DNA from: Agapanthus africanus | Lineage: Eukaryota > Streptophyta > Magnoliopsida > Asparagales > Amaryllidaceae | Length of the DNA stretch: 64,000 nucleotides | Direction of reading: 5' to 3' | Assembly (NCBI GenBank): GCA_030015575.1 | Contig: JASDDO010000001.1 | Coordinates: 513,603,772-513,667,771, forward strand | Shown: piece by piece, positions 44,624 to 57,318 of the stretch | How the letters are laid out: the number at the start of each line of letters is the position of its first letter | Position numbering within the stretch: the stretch's first letter is position 1 | The notes under the pieces: model-generated | Database searches by the model: none | Told to the model about the DNA's origin: nothing | The model's input: only the letters and a program-made list of their open reading frames with translations | Made by a program: the position numbers and the translations under genes

Positions 44624-47475
44624 CAGTTCAGCTCCACCTCTGATAAACGCTAGAATCTGACGCGCCTGCTCCTCGGTCAATAAATCATGCAATTCGGAAC
44701 GTGCGGGAGTCTGAGCGGGCTGTGGAGCTGGCGATGTGGTATGCACAGCCACCGTTGAGGTAGTGGCTTGCGGAGCCACGGCTGCGGGAGTCTGAGCGGG
44801 CGGTGGAGCTATAGGAGCTGTCTGCGGAACCACAGCCGATGTAGTGGCTTACGGAGCCGCAGCCGAAGGAGATGCATGTGGAGGCTCGGTCGATGTACCC
44901 TGTCGCGTCTGGACCTAACGTGTGTAATAAGCGTGTAAGAACTGTATATTATTTGAATTCGTATCATTATCAAGTTATTTTGGAACCCCATTTGGATATC
45001 TAGTTTGGAAAACCGTAGTTTAATTTAATTAGATATGTATGTATGATTAATCAAAGCTAAGTCTACAACCAAATAAGCTCAGGCTACGTACTAATCTTGG
45101 ATATGTTGATATCTATAATATGACATGATATTTTACTATTAAGTAGTATACATACCAGCATCTCCTTCAACTCCTGAACGGTGGCCTCCAAGCTCTCCAG
45201 TTCTTGCTGGACACGTCGCTCACTGGAGACGGAGGAAGTAACCGCCGGGGTGGAGTCCAACCTTATATGGGCCCTGCTAGGGCCCAGTCCCTGGCCTCTC
45301 TCCCAACCTCTGTAGTGCCCTCCGTGTGTGGCGTCCAAGACTGGGGTCAGCAGCCTCGGATCGCTCTGTCCGGTAAAATCGATTCCCGATGCCTCAGCCT
45401 GCTCAACCACCCTCTCCTACACCTATATTAAGCAGTAAAGTATAAGTATAAAATTTAAATTTGAACCTTCCAAAGCTAAAATTTCAAGTATGGGTTGAAT
45501 AAATATTAACACTTACGCAATGCTCCTGGGTAGCGAAGTCGGGATATCGAAGCTCGCCCGTGGCGGGATCTGTCGAGATGCCGTGGACGGCAAGATATAC
45601 AGACAGCACGCTCGGTGTACCACCTTGCGCCAGGGTCTGAGCTGTCTGCAATATTAGAAAATAACTCTTAATATTAGATATATTAGAAAATAACTCTTAA
45701 TATTTCATTATATCACAAAGGCCGGTCTATTGTAATTTACCGATAACTCCATGGCTCGAGTAATATTCCTCGAGCCACCTGTGTAAGTGGGGCGACCCCT
45801 CTTCGCCGATTTCCTATTCACTATATTTTGAGCGGCCTGTTTCTGCACAACGCATTCACATTTAGTTTTCTAATTAAGGAACACAAAAATATAAATTATA
45901 TCCTAAACAATGAATTACATTTAAAATACATACATGTTTGCGTTGAGAGTCGAAATATTCGCACAATAGATACCATGTCTCTATGTCGACTCTCGCAAAC
46001 GCCGGGGTAGATAGGAGGGCCGCTCTCTTTGCCTCGGGGGTCTCCATCCACAGGGAGTAGCATTCGGCCTTCAGCTCATTCCTGTTGTGTCAGACCTTGG
46101 TCTGCATGTTCTTCATCAGGCCATTATACAGAGCATGAAGGCCGAGCACCCTCCCAGGGTGATTAGGGTCGGGTACTGGCTAAAAATCGTAATCCAACTG
46201 AAAATATAAAAAAAACATTGTTATTAGATTGCAAGTTTTAATAATAAATATATTGGATAAATCAAATGAAAATATATATTAATACCCGAGCCTGATCAAA
46301 GAAGAGGGCGAATGAGCGCCAGTGCTGCTCGCCCCACTCAACGTGAAGTGGATAGTTCTTCACGAGCCGGCTCTCATCCCCCATATACCGGCTGAACCTC
46401 TCGACATGAGGACCGGTATAGCGATAGTCAAGGGTAAAAAAGAGGGGGAATGATGCCTCCCCTCTAGCTCTGTCAGGCCTCAGCCTATGGGACTGATTCG
46501 GGCCTCGAGTCCCCCTCTGGGGATGAGGAAGCCCTGCGTCTGCAAGAAATATCAAGACAATCAATATTAAGACAAAGTTGTATTAAAAAATCAAGATTAA
46601 ACTAAAATTGAAGTGTGATATATACCTCTGGTGACTAAAGCACGAACCTGGGTCCGGGCAGCAGCACGAGCGGGACGATAGTTCCTCCGGTGAGGAACAG
46701 CCGGTGTCCCGGATGCGGACACATCCCCTCCAACTAGAAAATAAACATTAACGCTAAATTTCCATGAAGTTCATATTTATTCTATAGAGAATATGTAAAA
46801 TTAATAAATATTTTATATTTATTCATACTAACCTACAGACGATGCGGAGGGTACGGAAGTGGCAGGAGTGGCCTCTGCGTCAGATGTGGACATACCACCT
46901 ATAATTAGACAATTAAAAATAGATTATATAAGTAATTGCAAAAAGAATGTGTAGATCAATAATATAACGTTCTAAATCAATATGCATGCACTATAGGATA
47001 TATAAACATACCCGCAGGTGTGGTGGTGTCACCATCTACAGCTAGACAATAAAAAAATTACTATCTATGTAAGAGTAAAAGGAATGTGTGTATATTTATG
47101 ATATAGCATTCTAAATCAATATACATGCACTATATGATATATAAACATACCTGGAGGAGCGAGAGTGGCCTCTGTCCCTGATGTGGACGCATCACCAACA
47201 ACTAGACAATCAAACATTAACAATATAAGTAATTTTGATATAAACAGGCATGAATATCTATAATATTACATTCAAAATGGATATGCGTGAAATATACCTA
47301 GAGGTGTGGCAAAATCCACACGGAAGGAGGCATCCGAAGGGGTCTCCGATATGGGTGCAAGACCGGCCCTCTGAACCTCCCTACGCGGCTCTCCGGGCGG
47401 CAGAACCGCTCTGCCTCTGCCGCGGCTGGAGCTCCTGCCGCCCCTAGCTGCTCCCGACATCATCATCAAATCTAG
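44624..47475 (-). pseudogene. TNP1/TNPA-like gene of the CACTA element, multi-exon, decayed
   Basis: Read on the minus strand from the MMMSGAARGG region at about 47470. The first exon is Arg/Gly-rich and ends at a GTATAT donor near 47300. Four short exons follow (about 47156-47207, 47011-47040, 46834-46898, 46627-46735) coding for variants of VGGDASTSGTEA. Later exons: 46285-46545 (DYRYTGPHVERFSRYMGDES), 45946-46200 (NELKAECYSLWMETPEAKRA; two in-frame stops), 45738-45830 (AKRGRPTYTGGSRNITRAME, the motif of the Ptta/En/Spm plant transposase family), 45515-45650, 45150-45420 (Glu-rich coiled-coil-like ELESLEATVQELKEML) and 44624-44915 (Pro/Ala/Thr-rich, two repeats of PAQTPA, then LTEEQARQILAFIRGG). 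By homology it would be the DNA-binding partner of the transposase. Exon limits are approximate. Confidence 0.78.
46620..47290 (-). repeat. Tandemly repeated exon-intron cassettes in the TNP1-like gene
   Basis: Four successive short exons share both coding text (VGGDxSTSGTxA) and intron text: acceptors of the TTGTCTAG type, a CATGCACTATAGGATATATAAACATAC-like stretch before the next exon, and the TAAGTAATTT phrase. Units are about 130-180 bp. This looks like duplication of one exon plus its intron. Confidence 0.7.
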
Positions 47476-47579
47476 ATAAACGGTTCGTGGACGCATTAGA
47501 CAATCATTAAAAGTATTGACTATATATGTATAGATCGTAAAATGTGAAGTATAATATAACATTACTGATAACCTTTTTC

Positions 47580-50035
47580 GTTTCATGGGCGCATTATACA
47601 TATCTACTTGGATTTTATCGTCGATGTCATTTCTAACCCACGTAACTTCATGATCGGCCGAAGAAAACCCGTCCTTCGAAACAGACGGTCGGAGCACTCT
47701 AAGCCTTCTCTCTTCTTCATCCTCATCGCTGTCCTCGAATTCTGGGATATCGTAGACATCTCTGGGTTTCCATCGGCATACAACACTCCATCCCGGATGC
47801 TTCAAACATTGTGAGTAGTATACTTGGAACGCTTGGTTCGGAAAGATAAACGGATCTTTCTGACCGTAAAATTGAAGTGTGTTCACACTGGTCAATCCAT
47901 ATTCATCTTTCCAAGTCCCAAGATTGCTTCTCCACTTATCCGTATCGGTTCGCGTATCGTACCAAGTACACTGGAATATATAAAAGGGTTCTGATCGTCC
48001 GGGATAGTGGATGCTGAGTATACAATTTAAGTACCCAGAATAAATCACACCGTCCAATCCTACCGTCGCAATCCCACTATTCTGAGTGGTTCTAGATGAT
48101 TCTATGTTCTTAATTTCGAATTTGTATCCAAGGACACTAAATCCTTTGTAATATGCAACCTCCATACTAGGAAATTGAGCTAAACATCTTGAATCACTCT
48201 CAAATGATGCAGACAAGTTCGGATCGTTGATCTAACAAAACAAATTTTACGAAAAATACATAAGGATACAAGTTTAGATTAAAATTGATAGAAATAAAAT
48301 GCTATTCGAATAACTTACATGATCTGTGACCCAATCACAAAAATTATCCTGATGATATTTTTCCAATCGTTCTTCATTCCAATCAGGATGCTCCTCACGT
48401 ACCTCGTTAAAATGAATCTGTTTTCGACAAATAATGGTGACATTATTATTATATCATTTCATACACACACAAACATAAATATAACAATTAATCCAAAAAA
48501 ACTTACTCTCTAATTTGTTCAAGACATGCGCAATTAAGCAAGATAAACCGGTATATCTTGTTGATAAATATAGTGTCTACCCTCTTATACTCGGCTTTAC
48601 CATATGGCCCGTCTTGAATTCTTCGAGGCCGGTTAAGTCTTGTCTCAATGTTCTCGTCCAGATAGTGGGAACAAAATATGGTTGCTTCATCAAGAAGATA
48701 ACCTTGCATGATAGAACCCTCTGGTCGATTTTTATTGTGTATATACTTTTTAAGAGTGTAGAGGTACCTAATGAAAATATGTTGAATAAATAAATACGGG
48801 CATACAGGACAACAATAAATTTACAAATTGCGCGAAACGAAAAATTACACGTACCTCTCGACGGGATACATCCATCGATATTGTAGCGGTCCGGCTAACT
48901 TAGCATCAGTTGCAAGATGAACCGTCAAGTGTATTATGATATCGAAGAATGACAGGGGAAAATACGCTCAAACTTGCAAAGTATCAACGCAATAGAATTT
49001 TCTAGTTTATCCAGCGTCACAACCTCCAGTGTTTTAGCACACAACTCTCTGAAAAAACAACATAGATCGTTGATTACTAGACCAACCGATTCGGGAAGAG
49101 AAGTCCTGAGGGCTAGAATGTGCTCCACGATAACATGGTGATCATGACTTTTCAGCCCATCGATCTTGCCTTTCACAAATTTTATTTTCTTGCTGAATGA
49201 TCCTGAGAAACCTGTGGGAACTTTCAAATCATGCAACACCTGCAGGAATCTTTTCTTCTCAGGTTGTGACATATGATAAGCGGTATTGGGAAGTACAAAC
49301 TTGCCCAGTTTACCCGCTACCGGTCTAGGGTGTAATTCACTTCTTATTCCCCACTCCTGTAGATCCATCCGAGCATTCAGGTTGTCTTTCGATTTCCCGT
49401 CTTTACAAAGAAGCAAGTTGAGTATGTGCTCTGATACTCCCTTCTCTATATGCATGACGTCCAGACAATGACGCACTAAATTTGTTGACCAGTACGGAAG
49501 CTCGAAGAAAATGCTTAACTTATTCCAAAATGGTGGTTTGACCTGTTTCGTCGGATCCATCCCGAAGGTCACATTATTGTAATCATCCCATTGAGCAGTC
49601 ACGTCCTCTCCGGACAATGGGGATGGAGGTCCAAGAAGCTCCTGATGACCATCAAAGTGAACCATGTCTAACCTATAGGGGTGGTCTGGAGGCAGGAAAC
49701 GTCGATGGCCGCAATAACAAACCTTCCTGCTAAAATTCAAGAATTTTGATGTTGTGTGTTCATGGCATTGAGGACATGCTTTGTGACCATGTACGGACCA
49801 ACCTGATAGCATTCCATACGCAGGAAAGTCATTAATTGTCCACATTAAAGCCGCACGCAGTATGAAGGTTGTATTTGTGTTTGCATCGTATGTCTCTACA
49901 CCATCAATGAACAAAGATTTCAACTCCTCGATCAGAGGTCGGAGATAGACGTCAATATCGTTTCCCGGAGAGTTTGGTCCGTCGATAAGAAGAGGCATCA
50001 TAAAGTATGATTGGTCCATAACCAACCAAGACGAC
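47580..50035 (-). pseudogene. CACTA transposase (TNP2 type), C-terminal half with DUF4218 and DUF4216
   Basis: Continues the transposase from 59140 across element B. First exon 48855-50035: TNP2 core blocks GPNSPGNDIDVYLRPLIEEL, TYDANTNTTFILRAALMWT, DFPAYGMLSGWSVHGHKACP, FWNKLSIFFELPYWS, CLDVMHIEKGVSEHIL, then DUF4218 (FFRELCAKTLEVVTLDKLE). One frameshift near 48957 separates CKFERIFP from FFDIIIHLTVHLATDAKLAG. Donor GTACGT at 48854. Exon 48507-48767 finishes DUF4218 (KNRPEGSIMQGYLLDEA). Exon 48319-48417 is HFNEVREEHPDWNEERLEKY. The exon starting at 48231 is DUF4216 (CLAQFPSMEVAYYKGFSVLG, TQNSGIATVGLDGVIYSGYL), ending in an acidic stretch and MKRKR near 47580. The transposase would cut the element ends; this copy is inactive by frameshift, stops and insertion. 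The exon count is my splice reading. Confidence 0.88.
50031..50035. repeat. Target-site duplication ACGAC, left copy (element B)
   Basis: Directly before the 5' LTR of B; repeated at 59135-59139. Confidence 0.94.
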
Positions 50036-51851
50036 TGATTAGTCGAAAATATTGTATATTTTAGCCGGCAATTTCCTCATCATTTGCACTCATTTAGAAG
50101 TATACGGCATTCATATTTTACATATTAGCAAAACTGTCACAAAATATCAGATTACATGTATTAGACCTTAAAACCGGCATTTCTAGGGAAATTGACTGCA
50201 TTACATGGCATCGCAATATTTCTATATGTCGCAACCCGTGTTTCGAAGTCTGTGCAGGAAACTAGAAGCATGCTCGAATCAACACTGCTCAAAAGATACG
50301 CCAACTCACTAACTTCAGATCTGGTATCAATACAAAGTAGCAATTACAATTCAGCATATCAGAAGAAGCCCTAAACTCCATCACAAGTCTACACCAGAAG
50401 ACCCAAAGGCCAAGCCCATCAAAGAGCTTCGGATCCGCGGCAGGGGCTTGCTAATGCCGCGGATCCGTGGTGGGTCCAAGGATTCAGCCTCTCAATTTTA
50501 GTGCAAAATTCCTGTCTCAGCTGCTACAGTTCAGAAATGTACTCCAAGTTCCAGAAGATTCCAGATATTTCTGCCAGATCAGCAAACTAGGGTTTTCTAA
50601 GCTTAATTAATCCTAGCTTAAACCCTAAGCTAGCTCCTAACAAACTCCTTCTAGAAACTCCTCAACAAACTTTTGGAGGGAATGGGAAGTTCAAACTTAG
50701 ACCTAGGGTTTGGGTGTTCTATAAATAAGACCCTAGGCTCACTAACTATTCATCTTGGAAAAATCCCATTATCAATCCCCAATCTAGCATAAAACTAGAG
50801 CCATTCTACCTCTTCCGTCATCTTCTTCTTCCACAAGTCTAGTGACAGGGCTTGTGTGAAACCCTAACCCTAAATCCAACTCTAAAAGCCAAGATCCCGA
50901 GTACCCATTAAGCAAGAAGCCCTACAACCTTTAGGAGCGGAGCCGATCTTCAACGGAGCAAGCGATCCGAGCAGATCCACGACTCATGAAGCCGAGCGAC
51001 GCCCTATCAACAATCTAGATTCTTCCTCTTGTAGTTCTTGAAGCGAATGTAATCAAAATTGTTGAGATAAATAAAGGTGATATTCTTTTATCTTGTTTTC
51101 TTTAAATTCTGCATCATGATATCATTACAATTCGTAAATATTTTCTGGGTGGTGATGTGTGAATAAAACTCCGCTCGTCAAGGAGTCGAGACGGTCAATA
51201 GAATGATGATGTAACATAGCTTTAATTGATTCTTGATTCCTACGAGTTTTGTAAACCCTAGCAAGTTCAAGAACCGACAACCCATTTCGTTACGATGCTT
51301 TCTTGAATGATATCGCTCGAGATTGGGGAGTTAGGATCGTTTCTTGAAATTGCTAGAGGCTAGAATGTGAATGATATCGACAAAAGAACAAGGGATAAGA
51401 TAAAACCCTAGTTTCACGAGAAAGCCCTAACTCTCGTCGATGATCATCGATCTAGTATCAATCCTTCGAAGGACAAGAACACGAAATCTTTAGATTACAT
51501 CACGTCTATCGATTCGATCGATTCCTACGAGCTTCTTTTAGATTCTTGACTTTTTATTTGGAAATATTATCGAAACCCAATTCTTGATTGTTTATCAGTT
51601 TCTTGATTCTTGATTAAACATCGTGACACCTGAATCAATTGATAAATTCTTGAATCATGTTTTCTTTTCTTGTCAATTAACTTTTCAATTCAAACGAAGC
51701 AAATATAAAAACGAATCGTGCAATCCCTGTGGACGATCTGCACTTACTTACAAACTACATCCGACACCGTAGTTGATTGCGATCAAATAATTTTTGGTTG
51801 TGATGTCTTTACTATTTTAAATACTACACAATCAAGAATTCGTTTCAATCA
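50036..51851 (+). repeat. 5' LTR of element B
   Basis: TGATTAGTCG to TTCAATCA, repeated at an offset of 7283. TATA box TATAAATAA at 50720-50728 with an A-rich leader downstream. Palindrome pair near 50427-50441 and 50456-50470 with GGATCC cores. Short ORFs here (50161-50343, 50192-50374) recur with the LTR. Confidence 0.94.
50720..50728 (+). promoter_or_regulatory. TATA box of element B LTR
   Basis: TATAAATAA, also at 58003-58011 in the 3' LTR. A start site about 30 bp downstream is expected; not shown by the sequence. Confidence 0.6.
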
Positions 51852-51853
51852 AA

Positions 51854-51872
51854 TAGCACCGTTGCCGGGGAT
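51854..51872 (+). other. Primer binding site of element B, Asp tRNA type
   Basis: TAGCACCGTTGCCGGGGAT two bases after the LTR. It matches the tRNA-Asp 3' complement with mismatches near the CCA end, and the match stops after GATCG, so here only the usual short primer segment is present. Confidence 0.82.
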
Positions 51873-52960
51873 CGCGCGCTAATTCGTTTCATTTTATAGT
51901 TTGAATTGAAAGAATTATTCCATTGTTATTTTGAGATCAAAATTCGTGCAAACCCTAAACAATTTGTTGTGTTTCACTGCAAGGAAATCTGGAGCTTACA
52001 GGAAATTGATAAAAATTTTTGGAAAATACCAGAGTGCTGAGGAAGTTAACAGGAAGCTCCTTAAGAAATTTGGTGCAGTGTTACCACATTCGGACCGCGG
52101 AAGCGCGGCAAGAGCCAGGATATGCGGCGGAACCGCGGCCTCTTAGGGGGTTCTCTGTAAAATTTTGGCTTCAGGTGATTTCTTGACTTCTCCTCTCTCC
52201 TCTTTTTAGCTCCAAATAACACTTTACTGCAGGATTCTTTGCAAATAATCACAGCTCGCAAATTGCAAATTAAATTTGTACGTGATTTTGTTTCTTGGTT
52301 GTTTTGCATTCTAAATACGGATATTAAGGGGCACGGCCAAATCCAAATTAGGTGGGGATTTCATTACCCTTCCTAGGCCTCGAAAACCACCAAACTTGCA
52401 TCCGCATTGACCCACATTAACTAAAAGAAATCTAGAGATGACTCTAAGGACCGTCGCGCTCAATTAGGACAGAAGAGGGCCGTGGGTAATTCATTGCTTA
52501 TCCGCGTTTTCTTGTGGAGCCTAAGGCGAGTGTGTCTAAGGCTAGTGGTTTTTAATTAGGCCCACTACTTACGTAGTGAAGTACCTTCCCACTTACCTGG
52601 CACTTATCCGGCCACAGGGGGACAAAGAGGCAGTGGAGGATTCTATCCCGCGACTTGTCTTTTGGCTGTTAGGAGCGGTCTAGAGCCGGACCTAGGTGAC
52701 CACTAGATTCTAGGGTTTTTGTATGCTGCATTTGTTGTGTCGCATCATTTTTTCAAAAATCCATCCCTTTTTCAAAAGCAAACACCGCATTCATTTACCC
52801 CTAATTATAAGCCAACGCTGCCACTTGTACTAACCCTTTTTAGTACAAGATAGGCTGGACACGGGATTCTAGTGCCCGTTTAGTCCGCGTACCCCTTATC
52901 GACTCCGAAGTCGATAATTCTCCATTTACCTTTTCTTTACCTACTACCACACCCACACCG
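51873..52960 (+). other. Leader between primer site and gag in element B
   Basis: Non-coding, about 1.1 kb. Holds a palindrome pair at 52091-52109 and 52123-52140 (GCGGCGGAACCGCGGCC). This whole segment is missing from element A. Confidence 0.7.
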
Positions 52961-55884
52961 ATGGATCCGACTCCATCAAACTTCTTTAACCCTAATCTGC
53001 CGCCGTCCGTTGGTGCCAGAATCCACCCCGCATCTCTCTCCAGGAGAGATGCTACCCTATTCGAGGTCCTCTTTCGACCTGCTTATCCACACCACCAGTC
53101 AATGGGGATAACTTTGAAATTAAGCCCCAGTATATCAATCTTTTACCCAAATTCCACGGACTCGAGACTGAGGACGCTTACGTTTTCATTACCAAATTTG
53201 AAAACGTGTGCACAATGATGGGTACGTCACAACTTTCAGTGGATGCTATGCGTCTACGACTTCTTCCATTTACCTTGTGCGATATAGCCGAGAAGTGGCT
53301 ATATAACACTACCGCACATTCAATCACGAATTGGGAAGAATTCGTCGCTGCATTCCTTAAGAAATTTTACCCAATACAAAAGACAGCTCGAATCCGTAAC
53401 GAACTGAATCAATTTGCCCAGCTCCCCGCTGAACCATTCTCTAAATGCTTTGAACATTTCAAGGATCTATTGGTTCAATGTCCTCATCACGGCATCCCGA
53501 GATGGGAGCTTTGCCGAATCATATATGAAGGCAGTAACCCTAACACTAAACAGAGCCTTGAAAACATGTGTCAAGGTACCTTCATGACCAAGGATGATGG
53601 GGAAGCTTGGCGATATTTAGAAGAGTTCGCTGAAAAGTCTTTACAGTGGGAAAGTCCATCATTTAGGAGTGGCAACAACCAATCAGATGTTTCCATAGGA
53701 GTTAGAGCTGACATTTCAGCTATACAAAAGAAACTCGAGACTATGGAAAACAATTTTTTAGCCGCCTCCCTTAATCAAATGTCACTTTCCAAAACTGTAT
53801 ATGGCTGCTGTTCTGATCCGTCTCACTTGACGGAAGAATGTCCGTTTCAAGGTCGTGAGCATACCAATGCCACATTTCAAAGACCGAGAAACGATCCTTT
53901 TTCTTCCACATATAATCAGGGTTGGAGGAATCACCCTAATTTTGCTTGGAAGCAATCACAATCACAAAACACGGTTCCAAACCAAAACAATTTTCAAAGG
54001 GTCCCTCCGCCACAACAGCAGCCACAACTTCAATTGAGTCAGCACCCCTTTCAAGCACATAATTTTCAAAATCAGGTCAACACACCTGCACTGTCTAGTC
54101 CTTTACAGTTGACCGGAACTGATGAATCCTCTTCTTTTGCACAATACATGAATTTGATCTTAGCAAATATCATGCAAGTTTCGGCTGAAATGAAGTCTTC
54201 TGTTGATAAAATTGAGAAAAACTCTGCGTCCCAAAACGAGAGTATTAAATCGATGGAAGAAGAAATTGCACGATTAAAAGCCGAAATGAGTGCAAGAGAG
54301 AAAGGGAAACTTCCAGCTCAACCCTTACCCAATCCTGATTATTTACATCATGTGAATGCGATCACCACGTTGAGATCTGGAAGAGTGCTTGACAATTATG
54401 TTGGGGAAGAAGTTGATGATACTGAAAATCATATCAACACCCCGGCGGAGACCTTTCCTCACACACACACTTCTAATTCTGACCCCAGTTCTTCTACCCC
54501 ACCACCTTCTTCCGAGCCTATTCTCCATTTCCCAAAAGGCTCGCCACTACAGCCCACCTCTTTTACCCCTCCACAGATGATTCCCACTTCTATTCTGGGA
54601 TCGGTTCCACACACACTTCCTTCTCCTATGATGGACCCAACGCTTATTGCTAAAGCACCTTATCTTAATCGGTTAAGGGCTAACACACCAAGTCCACATA
54701 TGGAGAAGATCACTGAGATGTTTAAACAGGTTAACATAAATATCCCTCTTCTAGATGCTATCCAACAAGTCCCTGCATATGCGAAAGTTCTTAAAGACTT
54801 TTGCACTAGAAAGAGGAAGAAACAAATACCCAAGAAGATATTCATGGCAAAAATAGTAGACACGGCTTTCCCCCAGCAATTACCGAGGAAACGTAAGGAT
54901 CCTGGCTATCCTACGATTTCCATCTCTATTGGGGAGAAACACATTAACCGTGCTCTACTAGATCTTGGGGCAAGTGTTAACCTGCTTCCTTTCTCAGTTT
55001 ATGAACAGTTAGGGATCGGAGAGTTAAAACCATCTCCATGCACTCTCCAGATGGCTGACCGATCAATCACCAGACCTAGGGGTGAACTAGAGGATGTGTT
55101 AATAAAAATAGGGGAATTTATATTCCCTGTGGACTTTATTGTAATTGATACACAGCCTGTAGCGAACTCACGGAATCAAATTCCGGTGATTTTAGGTCGC
55201 CCCTTTTTGGCCACTTCCAATGCTATCATCAATTGTCGTAACGGTTCTATGACCTTATCCTTCGAGAAGAGGACAATTGAGATGAACATTTACAAGTTAG
55301 GAAGTGTACCCTCCGAACCTACTGCTCAGGTCTGTTCTGTCGACTTAATGGATGTCGACAGCAGCGAATTTAATGACCCTCATAATACTGATCTTGACTC
55401 TTTTCATACGTTATTGTTTGACCCAACTTTGTATCATACACATACGGACTCTTCCACCGAGATGTTCGGGTCAACAATTAACACTGATTATGAACTGCTT
55501 TTAGAGTCTGAAGATCACCACGCACCTTGTGATGACATTATTCTTCGGGGTATAGATGAAACTTTTGAGGAGATCTTCGCTGATGAACTCGCATTTCTGA
55601 ATAACACGGGTGTTGAGATGAATCAGGTTCCACTCACTGAAATTGAACCTCCACCCCTTTTTCTAACTTGTAAAAAGAATGCGAGTAATCCATCACAAAC
55701 ACTGCATCGTCTCTCCAATATGAGACGCACACACATTCTATTCCACCCCTTACCCTTTCCCCACTTCTTCTTCCACCAACCCGAGCACTGCATTGATAAA
55801 ATTTTTGAATGGTTGGTGTTAACATTTGGTCTTTGCAAAGCTTGGCATCGACCAATGATTTTTGACCCCCACTTGTCATTTTAA
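52961..55884 (+). pseudogene. gag-protease of element B, one frameshift
   Basis: Starts at ATG 52961 (MDPTPSNFFNPNLPPS) and shifts frame near 53095, after which GDNFEIK and the rest follow in the frame of the long ORF 53206-55884 (892 codons). Gag core: KFENVCTMMGTSQL, EKWLYNTTAHSITNWEEF, FLKKFYPIQKT. Zinc knuckle YGCCSDPSHLTEEC has Tyr in place of the first Cys. Then a Gln/Asn- and Pro-rich stretch, a coiled coil (SASQNESIKSMEEEIARLKA), and the protease region: RALLDLGASVNLLPFSVYEQ with the DLGAS active site, MADRSITRPRGELEDVLIK, IPVILGRPFLATSNAIINC. The frame ends about 185 residues after the protease core with no RT. The acidic tail and FEWLVLTFGLCKAWH are shared with element A. Length and sequence are well kept apart from the frameshift. 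Confidence 0.9.
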
Positions 55885-57303
55885 AAGATTAACATTGCAT
55901 AACTCAAGTTTAGGGGGGTATATTTTCTGGCTCCTAAAAAGAATTTTTACAAAATGATGAGCCAAAAATAAGTTTGGGGGAAGATCTTCACTTAAATATT
56001 CTGCCCCCACTAATAAATTTCCTCCCAAGATTACAGGTTTTGCGAGATTTAGCAGAAGGCAACAGTGAGGACACTGTTGAAAACAAGTTTGGGGGAGGTT
56101 TGTGCTTATTTTTGCATCATTTGCATCATACATTGCATAAGCACAAAACATTTTTTTGAAAACCATAAAAATTTAAAAAATTTCAAAATATAAAAATATT
56201 TTTTGTACATAAATAAGATAATAAAAGTTTAGATAGTGAAAAATTACATCCATGAGATTAGAAAAATTTAAGAAAACTAAGAAAATTAGAAGTTTTTTTT
56301 TATACGAACTAGTAATAAGTAGTTATGAGCCGTTGTCCCAAGGGTTAGTAAGATGAAAGACGTCACTAATCTGAGGATAAAAATAAGTCTGAAAAATAGT
56401 TTCTATTCTGGAAGCCAAACATTTTGAACGTTGCTACGCTGCTATTCGCACTTACACACGTCTTAAAGCCTGGGATAGTAGAGGATACATTGAAATGCTC
56501 TTGTCTTAAAAGCCGATGTATGAAGGAAATAAAGAAAAAAATGAATAAAAAAATATATATAAAGTGGTGAGAAAAATTGACACTGGTTTTGTTATCACTG
56601 AAGGCAATAAAAAATGTATAGCGAGGGTGCTTCTTCACCTAGTGCCCTAAGGCCAACTGGTCTGGGAGTCACTGCTATGCCTGAGGTGGTGCAAGACGAG
56701 GAAAATACATCAAGTAAGCAAGCACAGGAGTAATCGGTCGGTTAGTACCTCAAGAAGTATTAACGGTCGCATGAAAGTGTGTGAGCAATCTCATCTAAAT
56801 ATTCATTAATTAAAAAGTACTGAGGCTGATGGGCAAGAGTATGATAGCTTGAATTGAATTCTCCGGGTGTAGGGATGTCTTTACACACACGCAGAGTTAT
56901 ATGATCGATGTTTGGAAGAAAGATAGGAATGAAGAATAAGACGATGTTTTATTGAGGGAGGACGTGATTTCTAGCATCTTTTCATGACCATTAAGATAGG
57001 GCTCATGACAACCGAAAGCTAGCTTAGTTGAAAATCCTAATTTTCAAGACTTTTCTTTTACAATTCTTTTCTTTAAATGTAATATTCATGATCTTCCTTT
57101 TATTATTGGATTTTGTGGGTGCAATCCGCTGAAAACCCTCAGGAGACAACACTCCTCCTACTAGGGACACCTAGAGGTTTAAAGGCTTGTTGCACGTGCT
57201 CAGTGCAATCGTGTTGCCTACGAAAGTGTGCTAGTTAATTTTTCTTTTTCTTTATTTTCTCCTTCTCTTTTTAATAAAACATTCGCTCGAGACGATCGAA
57301 ATT
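55885..57303 (+). other. 3' non-coding region of element B
   Basis: Homologous to 22385-23792 of element A in reverse. Contains purine-tract-like strings AAGTTTAGGGGGG (55906), AAGTTTGGGGG (55970) and AAGTTTGGGGGAGG (56085). No pol remnant. Confidence 0.8.
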
Positions 57304-57318
57304 AAGTTTGGGGGTATT
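57304..57318 (+). other. Polypurine tract of element B
   Basis: AAGTTTGGGGGTATT immediately before the 3' LTR. Confidence 0.92.
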
